Positions 53,574-64,000 of a stretch of 64,000 bases of DNA are shown one piece after another. How positions within the stretch are numbered: the stretch's first letter is position 1; each line of letters starts with the position of its first letter. Location of the stretch: assembly GCA_019009955.1 (NCBI GenBank), contig CM032230.1, positions 121,217,001 to 121,281,000 on the forward strand, written 5' to 3'. This stretch comes from Riptortus pedestris. Lineage: Eukaryota; Arthropoda; Insecta; Hemiptera; Alydidae. The position numbers and the translations under genes are program-made. A model generated the notes under the pieces. That model was not told the DNA's origin, searched no databases, and worked only from the letters and a program-made list of their open reading frames with translations.

Positions 53574-54105
53574 AGCAGATTTCCATTAAGGGAAATCAGC
53601 TATTGTGGTTGTACTCATGATTCGAATTTCGAAAAATATTCTGACGCCCATCGATCCGCCTCACGATATGACGAAAAAGAGATCCGTTCAAAACTATAAT
53701 TATAAATTTGTCTGTTAACACTAGCGCTTTTAATTTTCGGTTTCATCGTTACCAAACTCCAAACGTTCTATGTAAAAATAAGATCAAGTTCGTTAATGGT
53801 TGAAATCGAACAAGTTGATGGGGGATTTAGAGGAGGAATTTCGAAAATTATAATATCTCCGTTACTATACGACGGATCGAAAAATTGTATGAACCGATCT
53901 TATAGTAAATGTAATATACTATTGGATTTTAAAGTTTCAGGCTTTCATAGAGGAGCCCGATCTCCTGCTCATTTCATATTAGCAATAAGCTGGTTATATC
54001 ATGAACCACTTCATTCCAAGGTTAAATTCACAATATTGTTTTCATTGAACTTTTACTTCGTGCGATACGTGCAATTATATGATGGCGTCATCAATTAAGA
54101 TTTTA
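53574..54105 (-). mobile_element. HLE-1 copy, TA tract nearly lost, odd left block
   Basis: Right end agcagatttccattaaggga; right block degraded; 'actataattataaatttgtc' stands where TA should be; core to 'gaaccgatctta'. Then a left block (catgaaccacttcattccaa, gtgcaattatatgatggcgt) shared in part with 55915, 57360 and 4000. No canonical left terminus. Confidence 0.75.
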
Positions 54106-54622
54106 CGTTCTTTACTAAAAATGATAAATGATGAAAAATGATTTCTGATTTATACCACATACCGTATTTATTTATTTATTGTTCTTTGAAATCGGGCTTG
54201 AAATGGTGGGGGTTTAGAGGGGGGATTCGAAAAAAAAAGAATTTTTCTCCTTTATTATGAGTAGGGTCGTAAAATGTTATAGAAGCAATATTGTTAAACA
54301 AATAATGTTCTACTACTGTTGTTCTATGCATTTTTTCGTAATTCTAGAGTTAATCCAGTTACTCCTACTTTCATGTTTTCAGCCTTGTGATAACCCTCCC
54401 ACCCCCCTCCTACAACTCATCGAATTTTGACATATCTAATAGACATTATATATTGGTTAGATGGCATTATTACTGTGTCATTCCAACACTTCTGTAACAA
54501 GTATTTGCACCAAATAGGAAGGATGAGTTGTTCCATCCCTACAAATGAAGAGGAAAACATCAACTCAGCTGGGATTTGTTAGCAAGGAAAAGACCTTTTT
54601 CCGAAGAGATTTCCCGAAACGT

Positions 54623-54712
<90 letters not shown>

Positions 54713-54862
54713 TGATTACCAACCAGCTTTTTGCCGAAAGTAACCCCTCCCCCTGTACTCATCATTTTTTACAATTAAATAGAGAATATGTGGTTAGATG
54801 ATATCACAAGAGTGCTATAACATCATGTGGGAAATCTGCTTAGTTTACGTAGTCCCAGAGGA
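54106..54862 (-). mobile_element. HLE-1 copy, old, with (GA)n insertion
   Basis: Starts within the core (tgaaatggtgggggtttaga, tcctttattatgagtagggt, ttttcagccttgtgataacc) and ends at a left terminus 'catgtgggaaatctgcttag-tttacgtagtccc'. A ~85-bp (GA)n block lies at 54625-54710. Right block absent. Confidence 0.7.
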
Positions 54863-54949
54863 TGATAATAGAAGATATTCTATTCATCGGATTATGACTT
54901 AGGAATGGAGAATATACTGTGAGAAAATATTAGCAGTTTGTAATACCAG

Positions 54950-54987
54950 CTCACGGGAAGTCTGCTTAGTTTACACAGCGTTGAACG
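54950..54987 (-). mobile_element. Isolated HLE-1 left end
   Basis: 'gctcacgggaagtctgctta-gtttacacagcgttgaacg' followed by TTTT is a second reversed left terminus, 90 bp after the previous one, with no body of its own. Confidence 0.6.
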
Positions 54988-55033
54988 TTTTATTTTCCTA
55001 TTTTTCTCAAATAGATTTGCTGGACGGTGGAAT

Positions 55034-55036
<3 letters not shown>

Positions 55037-55110
<74 letters not shown>
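55037..55110. repeat. Compound (TA)n(GA)n microsatellite
   Basis: TA passes straight into GA at 55080. Directly after it, 'gagagagcgctttcagatca-tgagctccatcatcagtgcc' at 55147-55190 resembles the short motif at 56690 ('gctaagcgctttcgaagaat'). Confidence 0.9.
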
Positions 55111-55116
<6 letters not shown>

Positions 55117-55212
55117 AAAATAGGCCTTGCTCCCTCAAATAGAATATTTAACAGCGAGAGAGCGCTTTCAGATCATGAGCTCCATCATCAGTGCCATCAA
55201 AGTCCACAAGTT

Positions 55213-56043
55213 GATTTTTGAAAAGTTTCTTCAAATGTCCATGAATACTACCTGATGACGAAAATGAGATCCGCTCAAAATTAAGTATGTTTGTTTTATT
55301 TTTTTTTAATTTACGTCCACTTTATGCTACTATGACATAATAATTGGGACGGGTTATCTAAAGGTTGCCACCCTTTTCTAGTCATGGAGGAACTTAGGAA
55401 TTCATTTAATGAGTCCGTCACTAAATAAACTTCTATTGCCCAGGGCAGGAATCGAACTCGCCACTCTAGACTTACCAGATGAGGTTAAAGATCAACACCT
55501 TAACTCGCACGGCCAACCTGATCCCCAATTATGTATGCCATATATCTAATATACATAATTATGTATGTTATAATATACACACATATATCCGCTCTAGCGG
55601 TCGCAATTTTTGTCTTATCGTTACCAAACTTGATATATAAGCAATTTATATTAAAAGAAAGATTATGTTCGTTAATGGCTGAAATCGGACCTGGGGAAGG
55701 GGCGGATTTTTAAAATTCGAAATATCTCCGTTATTATGCATCGGGTCGAACAATTGTATAGAATCAATCTTCTGGCAAATGTAATAATCTATAAATGTTG
55801 TTATGTACATTTTTCTGTGTATTCAACATTAACTCAGATGTTTCCATAATTCGTTTTGGGCCATCAATAAACCCCCATTCCTATTCATGCCATGTTAAAA
55901 ATAAGCTGTTATATAATGAACCACTTTATTTGGAGTCCAAATACGATATATTCTCAAATGTTCCCATTGAAATTTTACTTTTTTAGACAAATGCAAATAG
56001 GTGGGATATCTGCTTTGTTAACGCAACCCTAGAGTGATGGCCT
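55213..56043 (-). mobile_element. HLE-1 copy interrupted by a SINE
   Basis: Right block (aagtttcttcaaatgtccat, gatgacgaaaatgagatccg) to 55290, then the SINE 55296-55527. The copy resumes with 'ctctagcggtcgcaattttt' at 55572, the core, a left block (ataaacccccattcctattc, gttatataatgaacc) and a left end (gggatatctgctttgttaac, gcaaccctagagtgatggcc). The SINE lies at the position of the TA tract. Confidence 0.8.
55296..55527 (-). repeat. tRNA-derived SINE inside HLE-1
   Basis: Tail ttaatttacgtccacttta, body ttgccacccttttctagtca, box B ggcaggaatcgaactcgcca, head ctcgcacggccaacctgatc. Nearly complete. Inserted in an HLE-1 copy, so younger than it. Confidence 0.85.
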
Positions 56044-56834
56044 TTTTATTTCCTATTTACATATCCAATGTGCTACTATTCAGACGAATACTGGCTCATG
56101 TAAGAAAACACGTGTTGATAATCAGCTGTTGATAAAATCACTTAAAGATCCATTCGCCTCCCGACTCCCGCTCCACGAGCAGACGTAAGATAACGTTGAA
56201 ACCACGTCAAGCACAAGGAGTATGCAGTTCAGCAGAACTGTATGACCTAAATGTTTTCCCGTCGATCCCCACCAGCTATATGGAGCCGTCAATCGGAGCA
56301 TGAACCTACCTCTAGCCCCTTGGAGCGTGGAGCAGATAGTCGTCTGTGCCCTAGGACCGAAGCTCGCTTCTAGTTATCAACGGGCGACGGTGCGAAACAT
56401 GAGCCAGCGATGTCTGCCCTGATAACGCTAGCATCTTCCCCCACTCCCCAGATTGCGAGGCATTTGTCTCCTTTATAGCCCTGCGCGGCAACCTCAGCCT
56501 TTACGCTGTATTTTCCCTCTAGATTAATGGCCGAACATAACAGCAGGAAATGAACAACAACATGTCACAGCTATTTATACAACCATATGTAATAGCATAC
56601 ATGACTTTTATATATAGGTAGTAACACCTTTAACACAATAGGTAAAATGAATTTTGTAAGGAGGATTGTTGGTCTTCGCAAGTTTTTTATTACGGCGCTA
56701 AGCGCTTTCGAAGAATATTGTCTCTTCAGAGCTACTTGCATGCGCTCATTGGGAAAGACAGCAAGTGACAACTGAGTGAAGATTGTTTAATTTATTCTTC
56801 TAGTCTCTAGAAGTAGTCTCTCTGATAGACTCCA
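56044..56834. other. Unique, GC-richer DNA and a possible retroelement end
   Basis: 56130-56530 is the most GC-rich non-repetitive stretch in this half of the window; no ORF with a known domain. At 56660-56750 'gttggtcttcgcaagttttt', 'gcgctaagcgctttcgaaga', 'attgtctcttcagagctact' resembles the 55147 motif and could be a Penelope-like 3' end; low confidence. Confidence 0.4.
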
Positions 56835-57336
56835 TTTTAGCACATTTAAGAGGATCAGCTGTTGCAGTTGTGGACATGATTTTTGAAATATTACTTCAAA
56901 TTTCCATCGATCCAACCCAGTAGATGAAGAAAATCAGATCTGTTCAAAGCTATTTGCATATATAAACACACGTTTGTTAACGGGCCTAGCGGTAGCAATG
57001 TTTGTATGATTGCTGCCAAACCCGATATTTAATCGTTTCATGTAAAACTAAAGATAAAGTACGTTAAAGGTCCGAAATCGGATTAGAGGGAGGGGGAATT
57101 TTGACAGTTCAAAATATCTCCGTAATTATGAGTCGAGCCGGAAAATTATATAGTTCCAAACTCATTGTAAACTTAATTTTTTAAATTAAATGTTATTAAG
57201 TATATTTCCTGTCTACACTGAACATTAACCTAGATATTTTAAAGTAAAGCGCCACTTTTAATCATCGCAAGTTGACAATATGCCAGTATTATGATACATC
57301 TTATTCCAAGCTCAAATACCATTTTTTCTGACGGAC
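56835..57336 (-). mobile_element. HLE-1 copy, old (502 bp)
   Basis: Right end agcacatttaagaggatcag; right block; no TA tract (ctatttgcatatataaacac); core and G tract (gattagagggagggggaatt); left part short, ending tctgacggac before TTTT. Confidence 0.75.
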
Positions 57337-57793
57337 TTTTATAATTTCAGATACTTGCAATTAAGTAGTGAGATGGCGTCATCCATTAAGCTTTACGTTC
57401 TATACTAGAAAATGTTCATTATATCTATACCATACTCTATATTTACGCTAAATATCACTTTAGTTAATGACTGAAATAGGACTGGCTATGGGGGGGGGGG
57501 TATCGGGGAGGGGATATGAAAATTAAAAATATGGCCCTTATCATGAAAATGTCAAACTATTGATGCTCTACAATTATTGTTTTTTACATTCTCTCGAACT
57601 CACATTAATAAAAATAATTATTATTATTAAATTATTAATAATAATTAATAATCAATCACATCAATAAGTTTATAATAATACTAATCAGACTTTGACTTAG
57701 AAATAGAGAATATATGGTGTGAGGAGATCACTAGGTGTGTCATACCAACACGTGGGAAATCTGATTAGTTCACGCAGCCCCTGCGTGACGGCC
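57337..57793 (-). mobile_element. HLE-1 copy, right block missing
   Basis: From the left-block phrase 'gagatggcgtcatccattaa' and core 'ttagttaatgactgaaatag' with G tract 'ggggggggggtatcgggga', through an (ATT)n-rich insert at 57605-57660, to a good left terminus 'cacgtgggaaatctgattag, gcagcccctgcgtgacggcc'. Follows the previous copy head to tail. Confidence 0.72.
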
Positions 57794-58157
57794 ATATGTA
57801 ATTATGCAGGATGAGATGAAGAGTTGATATTAGTCATTTTTAATCCTAAATATTGGAGTTGTTCACTTCCCTGTTCGAAGTAAAAGAAGTGTAATTTAGA
57901 TTCGTCGTGGACCTGTACGAATTTATAACTCAAAAATAATTGGCCTTTGAATGTTGAAACTTCATATTTCGGATGGATGTATCATGTAATTAGTATCTTT
58001 TCTTTGAAATCGACTAAGGAGAAAGAGGGAAGGGACCCCTCCCCCCTATAAAGGAGAAACTAAATTACATTTTTCAGTAGCTATTAGAGATAACAAAAAA
58101 GTCTTCAGGCCGTTTTTGTTTTAATGTTTAGCGATGACCTACAATTTGTGGTAAATG

Positions 58158-58180
58158 CTTTCACTTAAGGGAAATCTGCT
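58158..58180 (+). mobile_element. Isolated HLE-1 right end
   Basis: 'cacttaagggaaatctgct' followed by AAAA; a lone right terminus with no recognisable body upstream. Confidence 0.6.
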
Positions 58181-60015
58181 AAAACAACACAAATCAAAGA
58201 AGATCTTTAATTTCATGCCAAAATACTGTCTCAAGTTAGCTGAATTCCTAGTCAGGGTCAGCTAGTGAGTCTCCTCATTCCGCAAGGCGAATTATAACAA
58301 TTTAGAACTATATTTTCACAGGAAAATAAGGCTGTCAAGAATTTAAATACTTATATATAAGTATACATTACGTCATGCATTCTGCCTGAAACAATTACAT
58401 CACTTAATAAACGATAATAAATTCCTCAGCTCGCTGTTCGAAACAATTTTGCTCAAGGCATGTCTCGTTCATGATTACAATAAAAAATGCGGCCTCCATA
58501 ATGATAGCTGACATCATCGGCATTTTTACTTTCACAACTAAAGTTAGAAAGGAATGTACACGCTGTAACGAGACTCAAACAAATTACTCAATATTTTGTA
58601 ACAGTACTATTATTCAACTGTTCCACTCCCCCGAAAATAAAAATGAAAATCTTTAACGGCTCTAAAGCCCCAGAAGAGCTAGAGCCTTGACACACGGTTT
58701 TGGCGAAGAGGTTATGTGATCAGCTTGTGGCATTCTTAACAAATAGCTATTCAACTGCATCACGATGTTGAGTTGGTACCAGGAGGAACTGGCAAAAGTC
58801 CAACCCTAACTGAAATTTTAAAATGCTGTACATTTAAACAGAGCTCATATCTAGAAAAAATCTAATGAAAACACATTTAAACGGTTCACGTTCCGGCAAA
58901 AATAAATTGTAGATACATCACAGTCATAATGTTGGGCATTGGTGATTATATTATGTACCGCTTGCACATACATCTACTATTGACCCCGCGTAATCGTTCC
59001 GGTAAACAGGAAAGCCCTGATGTTCGCGGAAACCAAAAGGGCAAGGCATCGCAAGATTTCCCGTAGCTATTTCCATGGGACATCTAACAATAAAGACGTG
59101 AAAAATGAGAGGTGAGAATTCCATAAATTAATTATAAGTTTTCTAGCGGTTCCACAATTGGTATAAACAAAGAAAGGAACGCATTATAAATAATTATGAA
59201 GATATTTTTATATTATACTGTACTCTATTATTAACTCTCTAAGTATTATAAGTAGTAGTAAATGAGATAAGTCTTTAATTAATAGACTTGAGTACACAAA
59301 ATTAGTTAAAGGGGGAGAAATAAAGCATGGGGCAGAAAGTACAACAGGTTTCTATTCCCAGGCCCAGCTGATCATTATGTAAAAATCTAGAACCAGTTCT
59401 TCCAGACATGAATGAAAGGATGTGAATGATTTAATCACACTCACATGGTCAAGGGCTACTCAATTTATTTAATGATTTGTTATACTCCTCCCCCCTCCCC
59501 CCGACGGCTAGCTACGCTCCAAATTACACCACTTCCATAGCCTTCCCCACTCGGCGTGTGGGAGCGCTTCTCAATAACCCCCTTTAGAATGTCTATCATT
59601 TCGGCTAAACAACCTACTTCTCGGGGTAATTCGTATAATTTTCAATTTTCCGGGTGAACTTGCGCCAGAGTCGTTTGCACGTTCGAACGGGGTGTCGATT
59701 ATGTCGGACGGACATTCAGAACGGGGCACACGATGTTTCTGAACTAGTAGTAACTAATTAGTAACTCAAATATGTCAATCATATTGACAACATTTCATTG
59801 CAGTTACACCATTAGCGCGTGGATGACTGTAGATTCTTCTGGGTTCGCTATTTATATTGTACTACCAACATTATTACCCATTTAACGATTTTTAACTGTA
59901 ACTGCCTCTTGAGCGGATCCCTAAGTTTTTCTGATGAAAACTAATTCTTCCTGAAGCGCGTTTAGTTAACGTTGTGCAAAAGGCTAGGGGGCACGTATAA
60001 CACCAATTATAAAAA
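58181..60015. other. Longest apparently unique stretch
   Basis: No repeats of the families above, no microsatellite of note and no ORF with a recognised domain. A pyrimidine/C-rich patch is at 59485-59505 and balanced composition at 59500-59760. If the window contains host regulatory sequence, this is a reasonable place to look, but nothing here demonstrates it. Confidence 0.4.
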
Positions 60016-60787
60016 GTCCGTCACGGAGGGGCTGCGTAAACTAAGCAGATTTCCTAGGTGAAGTTTAGCAATAGAGAAATCTGCATACTGGTAACACAAC
60101 ACCACAATAAGTAAATACAAACGGTAATGAGAAATCTTTCAGTTAATTTTAATAAACTCCCAACTGAAACGGCTTCTGAATTGTAAGAATAATTTATATT
60201 TTAATAACTCAAATTTTAGTAGTCCAAGAACTAAATCTCAAAAAGTAACGAAGGTTAGGTAAGGTTAGAAACTACAGGTTAGGTTAGAAGCTTCTGCCAG
60301 AGCCGAGACTTACGAAAACGGCCTAACTAACCCGAACAACACCCGACCACAGACTTCATAAAAAAGCAAATATCTCGGTTAATATTCAAGATAGAGAATA
60401 AGTGTATATAACAATATTTATAGTAAATTTAATTTGCAATACGATTGGTTCTATACAATTTTTTCGATCCGATGCATAATAACGGAGATATTTTGAATTT
60501 TCGAAAATCTCCCCCTCTAAACCCCCCTCCCTCTCGTCCGATTTCAGCCATTAACGAACTTGATCTTTCTTTTTACATAAAATGACTAAATATCGAGTTT
60601 GGTAACGATCAAACAAAAATTGCGACCGCTAGAGCGTTAACAGACATATATATATATATATGTAATTTTGAACGGACGTCATTTTCGTCATCTCCTGGGT
60701 AGGATCGATGGACATTTGAAGAAATTTTTCGAAACTCGCGTCATGAGTACCACCTCAATAGCTGATTTCCCTTAAGGGAAATCTGCT
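60016..60787 (+). mobile_element. HLE-1 copy, long form, best preserved (772 bp)
   Basis: Left end gtccgtcacggaggggctgc after AAAAA; agcagatttcc and the paired gaaatctgc; long left block with 'ggttaggtaaggttag' and 'caggttaggttag'; core; C-rich tract (ctaaacccccctccctctcg); short TA tract (60645-60661); full right block; perfect palindrome; CTGCT then AAAA. It lies in otherwise unique DNA, which makes its ends easy to define. Confidence 0.93.
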
Positions 60788-60937
60788 AAAACAACTTCTT
60801 TCAGAGACGTACAAAAGTCTTCAAAAGCTGAGAAACCGAATAGGATGAAAATTGTCAGGAGCAGTATTAGCAATAACATTGATTGGTTGCTGTCTCTTAA
60901 TAGATTAACTCCGATTTACGTAAATACAAAATTTATT

Positions 60938-61084
60938 GGGAGTTCGATTCTCGCCTGGGCAAATAAGAATGTATTTAGTGGCGAACTCATTAAATGAAAT
61001 CCTTAGTCACACCCTGGCTAGAAAAGGGTGGTAACCTGTTGATAACCCGTCTCAATTAGCCATAGTTGCATAAAGTGGACGTAA
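60938..61084 (+). repeat. SINE, 5'-truncated at box B
   Basis: Begins at box B (gggagttcgattctcgcctg) and runs through body (cacaccctggctagaaaagg, gtggtaacctgttgataacc) to 'gcataaagtggacgta'. 5' truncation is usual for LINE-mobilised SINEs. Confidence 0.85.
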
Positions 61085-61098
61085 TACCACATAAATAA

Positions 61099-61321
61099 AA
61101 ATTATTTATTGTCGTCCACGTATTGCTACTATGGCTAATCGGGACGCGTTATCTACAAGTTACCACCGTTCTCTAGCCAGGGTGGGACTAAGCATTTTAT
61201 TTAATGAATTCCGTCACTGAATAAAGTCCTATTTCCCAGGAGGTAATCGAACTCGCCACTCTAGGTTTACCCTGTGAGGTTAAAGCCAATGCTTCAACTC
61301 AATGCCTAAACTGAGCCTCAG
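61099..61321 (-). repeat. tRNA-derived SINE, tail-to-tail partner
   Basis: Complete reversed copy: tail aattatttattgtcgtccac, body ctctagccagggtgggacta, box B ggtaatcgaactcgccactc, head ctaaactgagcctc. Its tail faces the tail of the previous SINE with ~15 bp between. Confidence 0.87.
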
Positions 61322-63226
61322 GTAAATACAAGTAACAACGTATTAGTGAAATACACAAAGGTCCTCCTAGTTTTCGAGTGCGAGAGATGATTCTAGGCAC
61401 AATTTCGAACAGGAAAGTTCTTTTAGGGTTTGCCCGATTCTCACCTCTTTTGGAGATATTATAGTTTTATTATTCAAATTGGAGCTATTTTCAAGCCATA
61501 ACTCCATAAAGTATTACAATATCGAAATCCTAAGTTTACCATTCGAAAGAGCAATAAATTTCACTTAAAATGATGCACCAATCAAAACTACGTGCCATTA
61601 TAAAGGATGAACTAAACAACTAATGATTTTTTTTTCGTTACAGCTGGAGATGAAAACCAAGGTGTGTGTGTTTGTATGGGTAACAGAGAAAGTATGAGCA
61701 TAGGATTTGAATGTTCAAGATATTAGAAAATTTAATCTGTTCATTTTATTTATGTACATTTTTATTCATTTGATTTCAGCTTTAATTTTCAGCATTGAAA
61801 ATTCATAATGGTTTTGGTAATTTTATTAGTCCTTATAGTTTATAATGTAAATATCAAGTTTCTACTTTTGAATTTAATGTTTCGTTTTTGTTTATTTTTA
61901 TTATTTGTTGATTCCTGCATATGTTTGTGTCTCTTTGGTTGCGTTCTTAGTTTATTCTGTTCTAATTGTATTCTTTACATTTTTCTGCTACAATTTTCAT
62001 TTTCTATTTTGTTCATTCTCATGGGTTTTTGATAAGCAATATCGCCTCGCAGCGAACGCTCTACAATAAATAAAATGAAATGTGGTACCTCTGCCACATG
62101 AACCGAAATGATTTCAAAGATATCAAAACATTTCTTCCACTGACTTTCATAATAAATGAGTTGACTTAAAACGGAAGAGTACATACATTTATGATTTCAT
62201 TTGAAACCGTAAATAATGAAATACTTAGTCGTTTTGGTTTTAAAAGAGTAATGTGGGTGTCACGAACAGGCACGTTAATGAGGTTCGTGTATTGCGTTTG
62301 TAGCTTATTTTCTCTTTGTCATTAATGGTGAAGTTCATAGATTGGAAAATAAAAATACCTTCAACTTCTGGTTATATGGGATTTTTTTTCATTCGTGTTG
62401 CGAATAGATGAGACAGTCTTAAAGGGTTAATTGCATGTCTGCTCATTTGTTGTTGTTTTTTGATATTTTTCTACATCCAATAAACTGGTCGGTTCGAGTT
62501 CTTAGTTGGGAACAGTGGTCTTGCCATTTAAAGTTCTAAGGAAGCACAGCTCGCGGTTAAGATGGAGGTTAATGGGACTACAATGTTTATCACAAAGTGC
62601 CAAGAGGCGTTATCAGGAGTTGAATAGTTCAAATATCTTTGGGCGGATTGGAGACCGCGAAGCGGCGGCAAACCAATTGAAACTTGCGATGTGTAGATGG
62701 TATCTGCCACCTGCTGCTCCTGGGTACCAACCAGTTCTGCAGTGATTACCGTTAGGGGCGGTGGGGTGAGGCTTTGGTTCCCGTGCTCCGCCAACTTTGT
62801 TCATAGCGGTCCATTAAATTTGGATAGAGTTCCCAGTGACTGGAGGGGGGTTGGGTGTTCGTGCGGCGAAGACCGCAACCGGTGAAAAGTTCCTTTTGTG
62901 TGGGGGAGGGGGTTGTTCAGAGTTGGAACTCACCCCTCGGCAACCCTCTCTCATAATCCATGCACTGGGCGGGCTTCAGCCTAGAGCCCCATCTGATAAG
63001 TCGTGTTACTGTCGGGAGCAGGTCCTTTGAAGTCATTGGCTCAAAGGGGCACGTGGATATAAGCGAAAGAAGGAATAAGGTGAAGAGAGATCTTAGGCTA
63101 GCTAATCTCAGATAGGTTGAATAAACTCTGGGCAGATAGATGGAACAGATTATTGTCAGGTAAAGAACAAATAAATGGTTAAAATACATTCACATAGATA
63201 AAAGTGAATAATGGTTAATAAAAAAA
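61322..63226. other. Apparently unique DNA; GC-rich patch 62500-63060
   Basis: 61322-62480 is AT-rich and unremarkable; the hydrophobic frame 61808-62032 (74 codons) is typical of T-rich DNA. 62500-63060 is markedly GC-richer, with overlapping 60-90 codon frames on both strands (62506-62745 plus; 62528-62804 minus), none with a domain I can name. It may be an exon, a decayed retroelement or non-coding. Confidence 0.35.
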
Positions 63227-63388
63227 GAAGAGAGAATTAGTACAATACACAACTCAATAAAAGGGAAAAGAAAAGAACTAGCACAATATACAACTTAAAA
63301 AAGGAGGGAAGGAAAAAGAACTAGTGATATATGCAACTGAAAAAGTTGTTGAGTGAAAAGAATTAGCGAAATATACAACTTAAAAAAA
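63227..63388. repeat. Minisatellite, ~42-bp unit, 4 copies
   Basis: 'gaattag/gaactag' followed by 'nacaatatacaacttaaaa' recurs at 63234, 63275, 63317 and 63360. It runs straight into the right end of the next HLE-1 copy. Confidence 0.8.
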
Positions 63389-63865
63389 GCCCTTTAAGGG
63401 AAATCAGCTGTTGAGGTACTATCATGACGCGATTTTCGAAAAATGTCTTCAAATATCCATCGATCCTACCCAGGAGATGACGAAAATTTAGTCGGTTCAA
63501 AACTATATATATAATATGTGTCTGTTAACGCTCTAGCGGTCGCAATTTTTTGGTTGATTGTAACCAAACTCGATATTTAAACGTTACATGTAAAAATAAA
63601 GATCAAGTTCGTTAATGGCAGAAATCAGACAAGTTGGAGGGGGGGGGGGAGGTATAGTATACAAATTGTAAACCACTCATTTCCATCAATCGCAGATTCA
63701 TAAATTCGGTTATAATAAATAAATGAACAGCATTTTAAATCAAAGAATGTGAGGTATGGGACATTTCTATAATAAATTATTTATTAGGAAAATCGACTTC
63801 GTCTCCTTAACGAGGCATCAGTCCTGGAAAACAGGCAATATATTAAAAAAATTGCTATAATTTCA
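63389..63865 (-). mobile_element. HLE-1 copy with the alternative left block
   Basis: Right end cctttaagggaaatcagctg, full right block, TA tract reduced to 'actatatatataatatg', core and G tract (ggaggggggggggaggtata). Then the same left block as 35487-35712 (tgaggtatgggacatttcta, catcagtcctggaaaaca). No canonical left terminus; similarity fades near 63865. Confidence 0.82.
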
Positions 63866-64000
63866 CAAATAATAAGAGAACTTCACAGCCGCTTTATTCT
63901 AACTATGGGTAACCAATCTGTCATAAGTCTTTCTCAACAAGACAATCTTTTTATCAGCTGTTCGTTCGAAAAGCCCACATCAATGAACGAAACAGGTAAA

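Noticed and set aside
61808..62032. 74-codon membrane-protein-like frame
   Set aside because: Leucine/phenylalanine richness follows from T-rich DNA; no homologous motif or gene context.
62528..62804. Minus-strand frame 62794-62528 as a LINE fragment
   Set aside because: A vague YLNYSTPDNAS phrase recalls the FKYLG region, but no second motif supports it and the opposite strand is equally open.

Overview
This is a 64 kb stretch of AT-rich eukaryotic DNA, almost certainly from an invertebrate animal. There are no operons, ribosome-binding sites or dense long ORFs. It is full of TA, GA and CA microsatellites, a tRNA-derived SINE, mariner, pogo-like and hAT DNA transposons, non-LTR retrotransposon remnants and a GIY-YIG (Penelope-type) fragment. 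The combination would fit an arthropod or another marine invertebrate. I cannot name the species, and I found no host protein-coding gene, rRNA, tRNA or CRISPR array. The window reads as intergenic or deep-intronic repeat territory.

The dominant feature is one short non-autonomous element, called HLE-1 here (a working name). About thirty full or partial copies lie on both strands from 0.4 to 63.9 kb. On its own strand it starts GTCCGTCACGCAGGGGCTGC. A subterminal AGCAGATTTCCC follows, then a variable left block, then a conserved core with a C-rich tract, then a (TA)n tract. It ends in a conserved right block closed by the 20-bp palindrome GATTTCCCTTAAGGGAAATC plus TGCT. Copies sit between A runs (T runs when reversed). 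Subterminal inverted repeats, an internal microsatellite, a 3' palindrome and no clear target duplication recall the non-autonomous Helentron/DINE-1 type of Helitron-like element. That class is inference; the family itself is seen directly. At least five different left parts are joined to the same right block.

Layout. 0-8 kb: HLE-1 copies and SINEs. 8.4-9.9 kb: degenerate ~190-200 bp tandem repeat with a 250-bp insertion. 12.3-12.7 kb: non-LTR fragments. 13.4-14.6 kb: Penelope-like relic with a recognisable GIY-YIG domain, interrupted by SINEs. 15-22.3 kb: HLE-1 copies, one nested inside another. 23.3-24.3 kb: non-LTR C-terminal coding remnant. 24.5 kb: TIR MITE. 25.7-26.2 kb: hAT remnant. 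29.7-31.1 kb: ~0.5-0.7 kb tandem repeat. 32.6 kb: mariner 5' end. 33.8-37.1 kb: HLE-1 copies, one split by a mariner MITE and one sandwiched by a ~240-bp direct repeat. 37.5-38.8 kb: ~295-bp direct duplication. 39.2-40.8 kb: repeat families B and C and a large inverted repeat. 41.0-41.3 kb: head-to-head SINEs. 42.2-43.3 kb: ~190-bp tandem repeat. 46.1-46.7 kb: perfect hairpin and a LINE reverse transcriptase relic. 47.1-48.3 kb: a strange mosaic of HLE-1 and family B. 49.4-58.2 kb: more HLE-1 and a pogo-like MITE. 58.2-63.2 kb: mostly unique DNA with one well-preserved HLE-1 copy and a tail-to-tail SINE pair. 63.4 kb to the end: another HLE-1 copy.

The sequences interact as a mobile-element community: HLE-1 inserts at A/T runs, including the ends of its own copies; its TA tract is a landing site for TA-targeting mariner and probably for Penelope-like ends; the SINE has inserted into HLE-1. 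All coding fragments recognised are broken, so nothing here looks autonomous.
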